A stretch of 64,000 bases of DNA from the NCBI GenBank assembly GCA_964571235.1, contig CAZNAI010000007.1, positions 269,177 through 333,176 on the forward strand, given 5' to 3'. Below are positions 27,789-36,323 of the stretch, piece by piece. A program made the position numbers and the translations under genes. The notes under the pieces were generated by a model that worked only from the letters and a program-made list of their open reading frames with translations, ran no database searches and was not told the origin of the DNA. This stretch comes from JACRAV01 sp964571235. GTDB taxonomy: Bacteria > Zixibacteria > MSB-5A5 > GN15 > FEB-12. Positions within the stretch are counted from its first letter, which is position 1, and each line of letters begins with the position of its first letter.

Positions 27789-28862
27789 CTACTTAATTAT
27801 CACCGGCGCTAAATCGGCATCCGTGGCCGGCTGGACTTCCACTGTCACCGGATTGCTCTCAGACTTGAGTTCCACTCGCACAAGTGGCCTATCACGCCAG
27901 GTTGTGTATCGCGCCGTAATCATCGCCGCCTTTTTGATATTCTCGTCAGTTGCCGGACCAATCAGCAGTGTCGCCGGCGAGCTGACATCCACCGCCTCAA
28001 GCAAATGATGATGAGGCAGACGATACGCCAGTATCCGGCTATTGTCTTCTTCGTTGCGCCCGACAATCACTTTAGTCTGTTTATCCAAGCGGAAATGCCG
28101 CCCGGCCCGCAATAAGTTCAAATCATCGAATGTCACGCGGTCGGTGTTGGCGATCAGATCCCGAAGGCGATTGGAATACCCTTCGTCGGTAAGCAAACAC
28201 CCCGACGCCGGATTCGGGTACTGCTCAAGTCCGAACTCTTTGGCCAGCTCAATCTGACGGTGCCGTCCGCGCCCGCTGATTCCCTCGAGCATTTCCCGGT
28301 CGACCATTCCGCTTAACTCCGCGTCGGTCGGCGGCAGGCGCTTGGCTGAAAGTGGTCGCAGAACTTTACCCGTTAAGCCGGTCTCTTTAAGCACGAGGAA
28401 GAGCTTGTCCTTGACCTGTGAGAATGGTCGTTGTCCAAGCACTTCACCGGTGATGATGAAATCAGCGTTGACCATCTCCATGAAGTTCTTTGCCTCGGAT
28501 AACATCAAAATCCGGCAATCGACACAGACATTCATATTCGCGCCGTAGCCGAATTTCGGATTCTCGACGATATCGACAAACTTTTGTCCCAAATGCATCA
28601 ACTTGACATTGAATCCGAATTTCTGCGAAACGGGGTAAGGGTTAGACCCGCACGACGACCGGTCGCCCAGATCACACCCGAAGTGGGTCATAAATGTCAG
28701 CGCGGTGACCTCGATATTCTGCCTAAGCATTAGGAGGACAGCCAACGCCGAATCGAGCCCGCCTGAGAACAAGGCAATACAATGCCCGCGCTTGGCGCCG
28801 TCGCGGTTGTAAAACTGCTTGGGCGCGATGTCCATCGGTGGCTGGTCTGGTTCGTGCGACAT
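27789..28862 (-). CDS. PP-loop ATPase related to tRNA-thiolating enzymes, with NFACT-R-like C-terminus
   Basis: 357 residues. N-terminal PP-loop FSGGLDSALAV marks an adenylating ATPase of the MnmA/ThiI/QueC group. Conserved cysteines follow: CDLGDRSSC, the pair in NVCVDCRIL, and SGCLLTDEGYSNRLRDL. The layout resembles MnmA-like tRNA U34 2-thiouridylases but lacks their usual C-terminal barrels; instead residues about 240-355 (RAGRHFRL, KVIVGRNEEDN, LIGPATDENI) look like an NFACT-R/DUF814-type RNA-binding module. Likely role: sulfur modification of tRNA; the exact base is unknown. No sulfur-carrier genes are adjacent. It is divergent from the mlaE operon, 118 bases apart. Confidence 0.7.
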   Translation of the reverse strand: MSHEPDQPPMDIAPKQFYNRDGAKRGHCIALFSGGLDSALAVLLMLRQNIEVTALTFMTHFGCDLGDRSSCGSNPYPVSQKFGFNVKLMHLGQKFVDIVENPKFGYGANMNVCVDCRILMLSEAKNFMEMVNADFIITGEVLGQRPFSQVKDKLFLVLKETGLTGKVLRPLSAKRLPPTDAELSGMVDREMLEGISGRGRHRQIELAKEFGLEQYPNPASGCLLTDEGYSNRLRDLIANTDRVTFDDLNLLRAGRHFRLDKQTKVIVGRNEEDNSRILAYRLPHHHLLEAVDVSSPATLLIGPATDENIKKAAMITARYTTWRDRPLVRVELKSESNPVTVEVQPATDADLAPVIIK

Positions 28863-28896
28863 ATAGTAGACTCGTTGTAACCATATAATATACGTC

Positions 28897-28924
28897 TTGA
28901 CGCCAAGCTCTGAAAGCGTATTTT
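28897..28924 (+). promoter_or_regulatory. Putative promoter of the mla operon
   Basis: TTGACG (28897-28902), 16-base spacer, TATTTT (28919-28924), about 55 bases before mlaE. Lies in the divergent gap with the PP-loop gene. Moderate match only. Confidence 0.35.
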
Positions 28925-28980
28925 GACCGGTTACGCTATGCTAACGCCTTGTCACAGGACGATCTAAGCAAAATACCACT

Positions 28981-29763
28981 ATGTTTGCCGCGATAAACAA
29001 CGGTCTCAAACGGTTCGCCTACGAATTCCAGGGGATGTTCTTCTTCTCAGGAAGAATGATCGCCGGTTTGTGGGGGCGTCCGTTCTACATGGCCGAAACC
29101 GCCGAACAGATGTACCTGATCGGGATCGGCTCCCTCTATCTGGTCGTTCTTACCGGACTGTCGGCTGGCCAGGGGTTCGCGCTCGCCTTCTCCAACGAGC
29201 TGGCCGACTTTGGCGCGAAAGATTATTTAGGGCGCATTATGTCAATTGCGATCACCCGTGAGCTTGGCCCAACCCTGACCGGCCTGATGGTCGCCGCCCG
29301 CGTAGCGGCAGGTATTACCGCCGAAATCGGCGCGATGAAAGCCAGCAATCAACTGGATGCCATGGTCGCCTTCGGCATCGACCCGATCAAGAAAATCGCA
29401 GTACCCCGACTCATCTCACTCATGATCATGGTCCCGGCGCTGACAATCGTGTGCGACGTCATCGCGATCCTCGGCGGATGGATTATCGCGCAGTTTATCG
29501 CGCATGTGTCAAGCACCGTCTACTGGACCGCCGTGCGCGACCGATTGATTTTCGGCAACATCTTCATGGGTATCCTAAAGCCGGTCATATTCTCTTTTGT
29601 AATCGCCTTTATTGCCTGCTACAAAGGATTCACTTCCGAGGGGGGCACCAAGGGTGTAGGCAAATCGACGACCAATTCGGTGGTGCTGGCCTCGATTTCA
29701 ATTCTCGTTGTGAATTTCTTTTTGACCAAAGTCGTCTATTCGCTCATTAAGGGGTACCTATGA
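28981..29763 (+). CDS. mlaE: MlaE-type ABC transporter permease (lipid transport)
   Basis: 260 residues with five or six hydrophobic segments. Family signatures: FALAFSNELADFGAK, ITRELGPTLTGLMVAARVAAGI, TAEIGAMKASNQLDAM and GFTSEGGTKGVGKSTTNSVV. MlaE is the inner-membrane permease that, with the MlaF ATPase and MlaD ring, moves phospholipids between inner and outer membrane. mlaF follows with a four-base ATGA overlap. mlaB and mlaC homologues are absent from the cluster, which is common outside Proteobacteria. Confidence 0.93.
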   Translation: MFAAINNGLKRFAYEFQGMFFFSGRMIAGLWGRPFYMAETAEQMYLIGIGSLYLVVLTGLSAGQGFALAFSNELADFGAKDYLGRIMSIAITRELGPTLTGLMVAARVAAGITAEIGAMKASNQLDAMVAFGIDPIKKIAVPRLISLMIMVPALTIVCDVIAILGGWIIAQFIAHVSSTVYWTAVRDRLIFGNIFMGILKPVIFSFVIAFIACYKGFTSEGGTKGVGKSTTNSVVLASISILVVNFFLTKVVYSLIKGYL

Positions 29764-30539
29764 TCGAATTACGCAATGTCGATTTCTCCTACGGCGAGCG
29801 GCCGATTCTGAAAAACGTCTCGTTTCGCATCGACGAAAAGGAATCGGTCGTCATCATGGGGCCTTCAGGCTCCGGCAAATCGACGATTCTCCGCTTAATT
29901 CTCGGTCTTGAAGATCCCCAGCGCGGTGATGTCCTTGTCGACGGCGAGATCATAAACGCGCTTCCCGAGCGGAAAAAACGCGAACTGCGCAAACGGATCG
30001 GCATGGTCTTCCAGGACGGCGCGCTTTTCGATTCCCTGACTGTCGGCGAAAATGTCGGCTACTACTTGCTTGAGCACACCAAGCTCCAGTGGGACGAAAT
30101 CTCCGAGCGGGTGGAACAGATGCTTGGATTTGTCGGCCTCATCCCCGAGCAGGTCGTTGACAAGCTACCCGAACAATTGTCCGGCGGGATGCAACGCCGG
30201 GTCGCTATCGCCCGCGCACTATTGTCGACCGACCCCAGCGTCATGCTCTACGACGAACCAACCACCGGTCTTGACCCGCAGGCCACCGAGACTGTCCTGC
30301 AACTGATGAACAAATTGACTCAGGAAAAGCAGATATCGACCATCGCCGTCACCCACCAGATCGCCGATGCCATGACCCTCACCCGTCGGTTCATCGTCAT
30401 CCACGGCGGCGAAGTGGCGTTCGACGGCACTACCGACCAGCTTCGCGACTGTCCCGATCCGCGCGTCTGCGAGTTTTTGGAGCCATTCAAAGAATCAATG
30501 AGTCTTGTAATTTCGAAAAAATTCCTCGATACTCGATAA
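29760..30539 (+). CDS. mlaF: MlaF-type ABC transporter ATP-binding protein (lipid transport)
   Basis: 259 residues, one complete ABC ATPase: Walker A MGPSGSGKSTILRL, Q-loop VFQDGALFDSLTV (the DGALFDSLTV form is typical of MlaF), signature LSGGMQRRVAIARAL, Walker B VMLYDEPTTGLDP and switch His in AVTHQIADA. Powers the MlaE permease at the cytoplasmic face. Overlaps mlaE by four bases and is followed 30 bases later by mlaD. Confidence 0.95.
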   Translation: MIELRNVDFSYGERPILKNVSFRIDEKESVVIMGPSGSGKSTILRLILGLEDPQRGDVLVDGEIINALPERKKRELRKRIGMVFQDGALFDSLTVGENVGYYLLEHTKLQWDEISERVEQMLGFVGLIPEQVVDKLPEQLSGGMQRRVAIARALLSTDPSVMLYDEPTTGLDPQATETVLQLMNKLTQEKQISTIAVTHQIADAMTLTRRFIVIHGGEVAFDGTTDQLRDCPDPRVCEFLEPFKESMSLVISKKFLDTR

Positions 30540-30569
30540 GGAATATCGCCCAAACAGGCAAAGACACAT

Positions 30570-31505
30570 ATGAAACGATCAATACATGTCAAATGGGGGA
30601 ATCTTCGCGTCGGCATCCTGCTGATGCTTGCGTTAGCGGCGCTGGTCTGGGCGTCGTTCTCCGGTAGCGGCACGTCGATCTTCGAAAAGAAGGCACTCTT
30701 CACCTGCTACTTTCGAAACGTCAACGGCCTGCTAAAAGGCTCGCCGGTTTGGATGTCCGGTGTCGAGGTCGGCAATGTCGCCGAAGTAAAATTCGTCAAT
30801 ATCGATTCGATCAAACAAGTGCAGGTTACTTGCCGCGTCAAAGAATCGGTCTGGCCGATGATGACCGAGGACGCCCAAGTTCAGCTCGGCACAATTGGTT
30901 TTCTGGGCGACCGGTACGTCGAGATCGTTCCCGGTTCCAAGGACAAGCCGGTGATCAAACAGATGGATATTGTCCCGACCCGCAATGTCGGTGAGGCGAC
31001 TGCCATGTTCAAAAAAGGGGAAGAAGCCGCCGACGAATTCCGCCGGCTTGGCGCGAATCTCGACACACTGCTCGCCCGCATGAATCAGGGAGAGGGAACG
31101 CTCGGGCGCATGGCGCGAGACACCTTGCTGTATGTCAACATGACCAAACTCACAGCCAACTTTGGCACGCTTGCGGCGCAAATTTCCAAGAATCAGGAGC
31201 GACTATTTACCTCGATGGAAAACGCCGCCAACGCCATGAAAGATATGAGTGCACAATTGGCAAAGCGCGACGGTTCCCTTGGGAAAGTGATCGACGACCC
31301 GGCACTGTACAACAATCTGAACGGCACGATGGCTCGGCTTGACTCGATCATGGCCAAGATTAACACCGGCACCGGCTCGGCCGGCCTTTTGGTCAACGAC
31401 ACACTGTTGTATACCCAAACGGCCAACTTGATGGAGCGCCTGAACAATTTGCTAACCGACATGCAGGCGAATCCGAGAAAGTATTTCAAATTTTCGGTGT
31501 TTTGA
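30570..31505 (+). CDS. mlaD: MlaD-type MCE-domain lipid-binding protein
   Basis: 311 residues. One N-terminal membrane helix (VGILLMLALAALVWASF, about 14-32), then an MCE domain at about 45-130 (LFTCYFRNVNGLLKGSPVWM, GVEVGNVAEVKFV, LGTIGFLGDRYVEIVPG). The rest (about 150-311) is helical with repeated GEGTLGRMARDTLLYVN / GSLGKVIDDPALYNN / GSAGLLVNDTLLY units, as in long MCE proteins that build tunnels across the periplasm. Periplasmic partner of MlaE/MlaF. A palindromic repeat starts three bases after the stop. Confidence 0.92.
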   Translation: MKRSIHVKWGNLRVGILLMLALAALVWASFSGSGTSIFEKKALFTCYFRNVNGLLKGSPVWMSGVEVGNVAEVKFVNIDSIKQVQVTCRVKESVWPMMTEDAQVQLGTIGFLGDRYVEIVPGSKDKPVIKQMDIVPTRNVGEATAMFKKGEEAADEFRRLGANLDTLLARMNQGEGTLGRMARDTLLYVNMTKLTANFGTLAAQISKNQERLFTSMENAANAMKDMSAQLAKRDGSLGKVIDDPALYNNLNGTMARLDSIMAKINTGTGSAGLLVNDTLLYTQTANLMERLNNLLTDMQANPRKYFKFSVF

Positions 31506-31507
31506 GT

Positions 31508-31539
31508 CTTCGTAGGTCGGGACCCTCGTGGTCCCGACA
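31508..31539 (+). repeat. TAGGTCG palindromic repeat right after mlaD stop
   Basis: CTTCGTAGG head, perfect stem GTCGGGACC / GGTCCCGAC around loop CTCGT. Same kind as 63631-63660 (loop CTTGT). No T-run follows, so if it ends the mla mRNA it does so as a 3' stabiliser rather than a classic terminator. Confidence 0.7.
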
Positions 31540-31558
31540 ACGCTTATCCTAAGAAAAC

Positions 31559-31584
31559 GCCCTTCGACTCCGCTCAGGGCGACG
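31559..31584 (+). repeat. TTCGACTCCGCTCAG dispersed repeat, copy 1
   Basis: CGCCCTTCGACTCCGCTCAG followed by GGCGACG; the arms CGCCCT and AGGGCG pair. Further copies at 55811-55836 and, inverted, 55948-55975. It lies 28 bases beyond the stop of the minus-strand gene at 31612. Confidence 0.7.
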
Positions 31585-31611
31585 TTTCAATCACGGCAAG
31601 TGCTGTTGAGT

Positions 31612-32340
31612 CTACTTGGTGGCCAACGAGTCTATGAGAAATTGAGTTCGTGGTTCGCCCCATGATGTTAGCTCGTGCAGGCATTTTCTTGCGTTCTTCC
31701 GCACCTTGTTGCGCTTCATGTATTCCCTGATATCAAATATCAACCCAATTGTAAGCACACTCGCCGTAAGGTACCCAAGCTCCCGATTGTTTTTCTTGTC
31801 CGAGTCGATTAGGAAATAGGTCCCAGCCCAGGCCCCGGCCATCAAAGTAGCTTCCGCCGCCGCTTCCAGATTCAGTCTACCTACTTCATCACGCAGTCGT
31901 TGATAGTTAGCTAATTTCAGTGAGTACAAATCAACGACTTGGTTTATTGGTTCTAATAACTTTGAATCGGGCAATAACTCCCTATTCGACCTACGAAGCG
32001 CCAGTGTGTCGCCGGCTGGCGTTACTACTCCACTCTTCCAGAGGGTGTCACTTGATACTGGCCAGAAAAGGGCATAGGAATAAGACTTTGTATGTATTCG
32101 AGGCTGTATTAGCGCGTAGCACGAGTCATTTGCAGAGTGAATTGGGCATCCAACCAAACGAACCGCGCTTAACTCGCGGTAGCTTGCCTGTGCTTGCTTC
32201 TGATTTGGAAAAGCAAAGTAGTATGTACGATAGGGTATTGAGCGTGCAAATGATTCAATAAGAAATTCTTCTCGAGGCGCCCCGAGTAGCGTGGCCGAAG
32301 TCAACAAAGTGAGAAATGCCGGCAGATACCTAATGTTCAT
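31612..32340 (-). CDS. Hypothetical exported or membrane protein, 242 residues
   Basis: Not recognised. Signal peptide at 1-20 (MNIRYLPAFLTLLTSATLLG). The middle part contains SYRELSAVRLVGCPIHSAND and a second Cys (CYALIQP). Two hydrophobic stretches near 160-180 (ATLMAGAWAGTYFLI) and 190-205 (LTASVLTIGLIFDI) precede a very basic segment (EYMKRNKVRKNARK). Start overlaps the end of the upstream minus-strand gene by 11 bases, so the two form an operon. Base composition of this pair is visibly lower in G+C than the surrounding genes, which suggests later acquisition. Confidence 0.6.
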   Translation of the reverse strand: MNIRYLPAFLTLLTSATLLGAPREEFLIESFARSIPYRTYYFAFPNQKQAQASYRELSAVRLVGCPIHSANDSCYALIQPRIHTKSYSYALFWPVSSDTLWKSGVVTPAGDTLALRRSNRELLPDSKLLEPINQVVDLYSLKLANYQRLRDEVGRLNLEAAAEATLMAGAWAGTYFLIDSDKKNNRELGYLTASVLTIGLIFDIREYMKRNKVRKNARKCLHELTSWGEPRTQFLIDSLATK

Positions 32341-33196
32341 CCTTGGCTTCCAGTAGCGCCTTTAACGGATTCATAATGTTGAGTACAATGAGGGTATCGG
32401 TGACCTCACTTTGGCTGTTTCGTCCAATTCTGGCTTTGACTGGACCCAGAATGTATCTCCCATCGGGGGTTGCCGTGACAAATAGCTGAGCATCATAGAG
32501 CTTGGGCGTGAACCAATTACCGTCGCTCTTAATGGTCGTCCAATTGCTTTCTTTCGAGTGGATAGTGTATGAATACTGGCCTTTTCCCCAGACGGATGAG
32601 TTGTCGATAACGAAACCGTGTGTCAGTAAGAAGTTCTCAACAACGAACAATAATCTCGCTTCCGATATATCAGTTTCGATAGCAACTCGTCGATTGGTTT
32701 CATGCATGTAGTAGGGAGGCGTTGTGGCGAGAACCGCAAAGCCAGCGACTGATAATATGCCCATCCTTAGGGCCCTCATTATCTGTGACGAGTCTAGAAG
32801 AAATGAGCTCTCAGTCGTGCGCCGACTGAAAAGCCAATAACACACTGGCAGTACGACGAGGGCAAGCAAGTCTGATGGGTCTTTTGTAACGATTCCACCG
32901 GGCACTCCTGTTTTGTACGATAGAAGCGATAGCCACTCATCAATCGGAAGCATCTTGAGCAATACGAACGAAATGGCTGTTATTATGTGAAGCAGGACAA
33001 CATAGGATCTTGTATTTCGCCAGCGACTGCCCAAGGCGGTTAACAAGAACACAAAGACTACTAGACCAGAAAAATCGCTTAACTTCCCGGTCAACCATCC
33101 GGGATAGCGTGACTTGAGAACAAAGTCGTTGAGTAAAAGGACGGCCAGCGAGACCAAAAAGAACGGCTGAAAAGCGAGGTTAAAACCCTTCTTCAT
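32330..33196 (-). CDS. Hypothetical multi-spanning membrane protein
   Basis: 288 residues from ATG 33196 (MKKGFNLAF; an in-frame ATG at 33250 would add 18 residues). Four or five hydrophobic helices: FFLVSLAVLLLNDFVL, LSDFSGLVVFVFLLTAL, SYVVLLHIITAISFVLLKML, DLLALVVLPVCYWLF and MGILSVAGFAVLATTPPYY. WLTGKLSDFSGL is a motif I have seen in a family of unknown-function membrane proteins. The C-terminal 110 residues are soluble (VAIETDISEARLLFVVENFL...). Overlaps the start of the 31612 gene. One sampled 60-base line here (32581-32640) has 27 G+C against 35 in recG at 9061-9120. Confidence 0.6.
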   Translation of the reverse strand: MKKGFNLAFQPFFLVSLAVLLLNDFVLKSRYPGWLTGKLSDFSGLVVFVFLLTALGSRWRNTRSYVVLLHIITAISFVLLKMLPIDEWLSLLSYKTGVPGGIVTKDPSDLLALVVLPVCYWLFSRRTTESSFLLDSSQIMRALRMGILSVAGFAVLATTPPYYMHETNRRVAIETDISEARLLFVVENFLLTHGFVIDNSSVWGKGQYSYTIHSKESNWTTIKSDGNWFTPKLYDAQLFVTATPDGRYILGPVKARIGRNSQSEVTDTLIVLNIMNPLKALLEAKDEH

Positions 33197-33268
33197 ACGG
33201 CCATGAGACCTTTCCGATTGAAGTATAGGGATCGTAGCGTAGATTGGCAAGTCTCTATTGTGCCCCCC

Positions 33269-35548
33269 CTACACCACCCCCACTGCCAGCATATACTCAA
33301 GTAACTTGATCGCTCCCGATTTACCCTTTTCGCCGATCTCAAGTTCGGGGCCGACACAAACCGGGCACCCCGACAAACACCCGCACTTGCGAATATGATT
33401 GATCGTCGTTTCAAACAGGCGGTCGGCCTCAGAATAGATCTTCCGTGCTAAGCCAACGCCACCGGGAATATTCTCATAGATATACAGTGTCGGCCGCTCA
33501 GTGAATGGCGCCCGTACCTGCGAGATTGATCGCAGGTCGCGCGAGTCGCACATCACCCAAAGCGGCGCCATCTGTCCCATGATATTCGCCAGCGCCCGGA
33601 GCGCCCCGCCAAAGTCTGCGCCGGAGATTCCCAGCTTGAACGGAATATCGCCCGGGAACGAATACCAAAACGCCTCAGTGTGCATTTCGAGTTCCGGCAG
33701 TTTAAGTTCCCCCGAACCGATATTCTCGTGCGTCTGAAATTTGATCTTCTTGAAGAGCACCGTCACCGACGTAACCGACACTTCGCCGACATGCAACTTG
33801 GCGTCATCCATCGCGTTGGTTTCATCGTGCACCGCCAGCACTTTCAAGTCCGACTTGGTCTCGGCGTCAGTGTAGTAGTCAACTTCGACTTCCTTCACAT
33901 ACGCCTTCTTGCCATCCCAATCGAGCGTTGTCACCTGAAATTGCCTCGCACCGTGTAAGTAAATCGCCTCTGGATGCAAAAAGACCGGCGCGGAAAACCA
34001 ATCGACCTCACCGATCACCTCGGCATTATTTGATTCATTCAAAATGACAAAGTTATCCGGCGAGGCCGACCTCAGCGATACCTCCTGAGCCGGATAAATC
34101 TCCGAGGACCAATGGTACCGGTCGTTCGCTTTTCGCACGACATTTTGCTGGGTCAAATAATCCAGAATCTTTCCGGCATTCTGATCCTCGCGGTATTCTT
34201 CCATATCAAACGGCAATTCAAACGCCGCGCACTTCAGATGTGATGTCTTGATGATCAAATTGTCAGGATCAATCACCCCCGACTCAGGCGAGCGTTCAAA
34301 AATGTATTTCGGCTCCGCGCACAGGAACTGATTGATCGCAGTCGAGTTTGCGACAAGTATTGTCAATGATGTCCCAGAGCGCCGGCCTGCTCGTCCCGCC
34401 TGTTGCCAGAGCGAGGCAATCGTGCCGGGGAAACCAACAATAATCGATACATCAAGCGATCCAACATCAATGCCAAGCTCAAGCGCATTAGTCGAAACGA
34501 CTCCCGTCACCGCTCCACTGCGAAGTCCCTGTTCGATCCGTCGCCGTTCGTTGGGCAGATACCCGCCACGATACCCGGCGATATTGATCCCCTGCCCAAA
34601 GTCTCCTTTGAGCTCTCGTTGCAGATAAGTCAACAATACTTCGACATATAACCGGTAATGGGCGAATACAATCGTCTGCACTTTCTCTCGCAAGAACAGT
34701 GCCGCTAAGTGCGCCGCTTCATTTAGCGATGACTTACGAATGCCAAGTTGCTTGTTTACTACCGGTGGATTGTACAGCACAAAGTGCCGCTCCCCCGAAG
34801 GAGCTCCGTTGTTATCAATAGTCGTTACTTTTCGTCCGATAATTCGTCCCGCCAGTTCCCCCGGATTGGCAATCGTTGCGGAACAACAGATGAACTGCGG
34901 ATTCGAGCCGTAGAATGCGCAGATTCGCTTCAGGCGCTTAATGACATTGGCGAGGTGGGACCCGAACACCCCACGGTAGGTATGCGTTTCGTCTATCACC
35001 ACATACTTCAGATTTTCAAACAGTTTGATCCATTTGGTATGATGCGGCAGGATGCCGGCGTGAAGCATATCCGGATTGGTCACCACAATATGCCCGGCTG
35101 AGCGAATCGCCCGTCGCGCGGTCTGCGGCGTGTCGCCGTCAAACGTGTATGTCTTGATATCGACATCAAGCTTCTGAATGAAATCGTATAACTCGGCAAG
35201 TTGATCCTGCGACAGCGCCTTGGTAGGGAAGAGGTACAATGCCCGCGCATTGGGATCTTTCAATATTGAATTCAACACCGGCAAATTATAGCAGAGAGTT
35301 TTCCCCGACGCCGTCGGGGTCACCACGACGACATCTTCTCCCGCCATGACCTTTGTTACCGCCTCGGCCTGATGAGTGTACAGCTTGGTAATGCCGCGAT
35401 TGGCCAGTGTGGCGGTCAGTCGTTTATCAATATTAGATGGGAAATCGGCGTACTTTGGTTCACGCGCTGGAAGTGTCCGCCAATGGGCAATGCACGGCGC
35501 TATTGCCGGATCGGTCTTGAGAAAATCGAGAATTTGTTCAAGCGTCAT
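33269..35548 (-). CDS. DEAD/DEAH-box helicase of the MrfA (YprA) type with DUF1998
   Basis: 759 residues. Superfamily 2 helicase: Q-motif-like LYTHQAEAV, Walker A TPTASGKT, LFPTKALSQDQ, DETH box (VVIDETHTYRG), CSATIANP, and C-terminal VVSTNALELGIDVGSLD and QQAGRAGRRSGTS. The C-terminal DUF1998 region carries the zinc cluster CGCLSGCPVC. Bacillus MrfA is a 3'-5' DNA helicase that repairs mitomycin-type lesions with the nuclease MrfB; no mrfB is seen here. It is the last gene of a minus-strand run from deoB, 12 bases after the archaemetzincin-like gene. Confidence 0.9.
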   Translation of the reverse strand: MTLEQILDFLKTDPAIAPCIAHWRTLPAREPKYADFPSNIDKRLTATLANRGITKLYTHQAEAVTKVMAGEDVVVVTPTASGKTLCYNLPVLNSILKDPNARALYLFPTKALSQDQLAELYDFIQKLDVDIKTYTFDGDTPQTARRAIRSAGHIVVTNPDMLHAGILPHHTKWIKLFENLKYVVIDETHTYRGVFGSHLANVIKRLKRICAFYGSNPQFICCSATIANPGELAGRIIGRKVTTIDNNGAPSGERHFVLYNPPVVNKQLGIRKSSLNEAAHLAALFLREKVQTIVFAHYRLYVEVLLTYLQRELKGDFGQGINIAGYRGGYLPNERRRIEQGLRSGAVTGVVSTNALELGIDVGSLDVSIIVGFPGTIASLWQQAGRAGRRSGTSLTILVANSTAINQFLCAEPKYIFERSPESGVIDPDNLIIKTSHLKCAAFELPFDMEEYREDQNAGKILDYLTQQNVVRKANDRYHWSSEIYPAQEVSLRSASPDNFVILNESNNAEVIGEVDWFSAPVFLHPEAIYLHGARQFQVTTLDWDGKKAYVKEVEVDYYTDAETKSDLKVLAVHDETNAMDDAKLHVGEVSVTSVTVLFKKIKFQTHENIGSGELKLPELEMHTEAFWYSFPGDIPFKLGISGADFGGALRALANIMGQMAPLWVMCDSRDLRSISQVRAPFTERPTLYIYENIPGGVGLARKIYSEADRLFETTINHIRKCGCLSGCPVCVGPELEIGEKGKSGAIKLLEYMLAVGVV

Positions 35549-35560
35549 GGCGAGCCATGT

Positions 35561-36103
35561 CTAACTTGCGCTGGTCAGTTGACGGCGACATATGTCACAA
35601 AACTTATCGGACTTGGAATCGATATCGAGCATCATCTGACTGAAATAATTCACACATTTCGGATTGCGACACTCGCCCAGTTCAAACAGGTGCGCCAACT
35701 GGTGGATCACCTCTTTGTACAACCGAGGGTAGATCTTCCCTTCATCCTCGGGTAGCCCGTAAAACTCCTGCCGAATATGATACAGCGAGACAATCGCCGT
35801 CCCTGAAAGGACATCACAGCAACCCATCACATAGACCTCGTCCGGGAGATACAGGTCTTCTTCGCAAACGGCAATCACTTTCTCACGGGAGTTGGCCTTG
35901 GTTCGTTCAATTTTCGAAAGGACCACTTGGGCGTAGTATTGGTTGCGGACAACGTTGTACGCCTCAGAGGGGAGTTTCATACCTTTCAGAATGTCGATCG
36001 AGCGATTGAACACCGGCCCGATATTTCCAGCCAGCTTATTGACCAGCATGAAATCGACTTCCCCCATCGGGACAACCACAACTTTTGATTTCAGCAAAGA
36101 CAT
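35561..36103 (-). CDS. Archaemetzincin-like protein with disrupted active site
   Basis: 180 residues from ATG 36103 (MSLLKSKVVVVPMG); a longer frame reaching 36220 runs over the neighbouring gene. Archaemetzincins are small metalloproteases with HExxHxxGxxHC-x4-C and a later CxxC. Here the segment is HQLAHLFELGEC followed by RNPKC: catalytic Glu is Gln (Q135), the Gly is Glu (E141) and the third zinc His is Glu (E144), while first and second His (H134, H138) and the structural cysteines C145, C150, C169, C172 remain. DLYLPDEVYVMG and AIVSLYHIRQEFYG fit the family. It is probably not a normal protease. Follows the small Cys-rich gene after 10 bases. Confidence 0.8.
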   Translation of the reverse strand: MSLLKSKVVVVPMGEVDFMLVNKLAGNIGPVFNRSIDILKGMKLPSEAYNVVRNQYYAQVVLSKIERTKANSREKVIAVCEEDLYLPDEVYVMGCCDVLSGTAIVSLYHIRQEFYGLPEDEGKIYPRLYKEVIHQLAHLFELGECRNPKCVNYFSQMMLDIDSKSDKFCDICRRQLTSAS

Positions 36104-36113
36104 CGTGCAGTAT

Positions 36114-36323
36114 TTACTCGGCGGTAAAGAACTTGGTGTTTGATCCAGTAGGGGAGACCTTGACTTCGGATTTAGTCGCACACTTGGGGCACCAGCCGAC
36201 AAAAGCACTCCCGCCGGCATTCAGATAGATACGGGCATAGACATTACAGCACTTGAAATGCATCCCGATAAACGGCCGCTTGGTCGGTTGAGGTTTGGTT
36301 TCCACAGCGAGGCAATATAACAC
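36114..36323 (-). CDS. Small cysteine-rich (zinc-ribbon-like) protein
   Basis: 69 residues from GTG 36323, which overlaps the deoC stop (TAGTG); GTG 36305 (METKPQPTKRPFIG) is an alternative. The core KRPFIGMHFKCCNVYARIYL followed by GGSAFVGWCPKCATKSEV has CC and CxxC pairs likely to bind one zinc. I recognise the pattern (RPFIG.HF.CC.VY.RIY) from small proteins in several environmental phyla, but know no function. Tight spacing puts it in one transcript with deoC and the archaemetzincin-like gene, whose own cysteines suggest both handle zinc. Confidence 0.7.
   Translation of the reverse strand: MLYCLAVETKPQPTKRPFIGMHFKCCNVYARIYLNAGGSAFVGWCPKCATKSEVKVSPTGSNTKFFTAE

Noticed and set aside
36104..36220. 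N-terminal extension of the archaemetzincin-like gene
   Set aside because: It overlaps the conserved small Cys-rich gene; the family's start matches ATG 36103.
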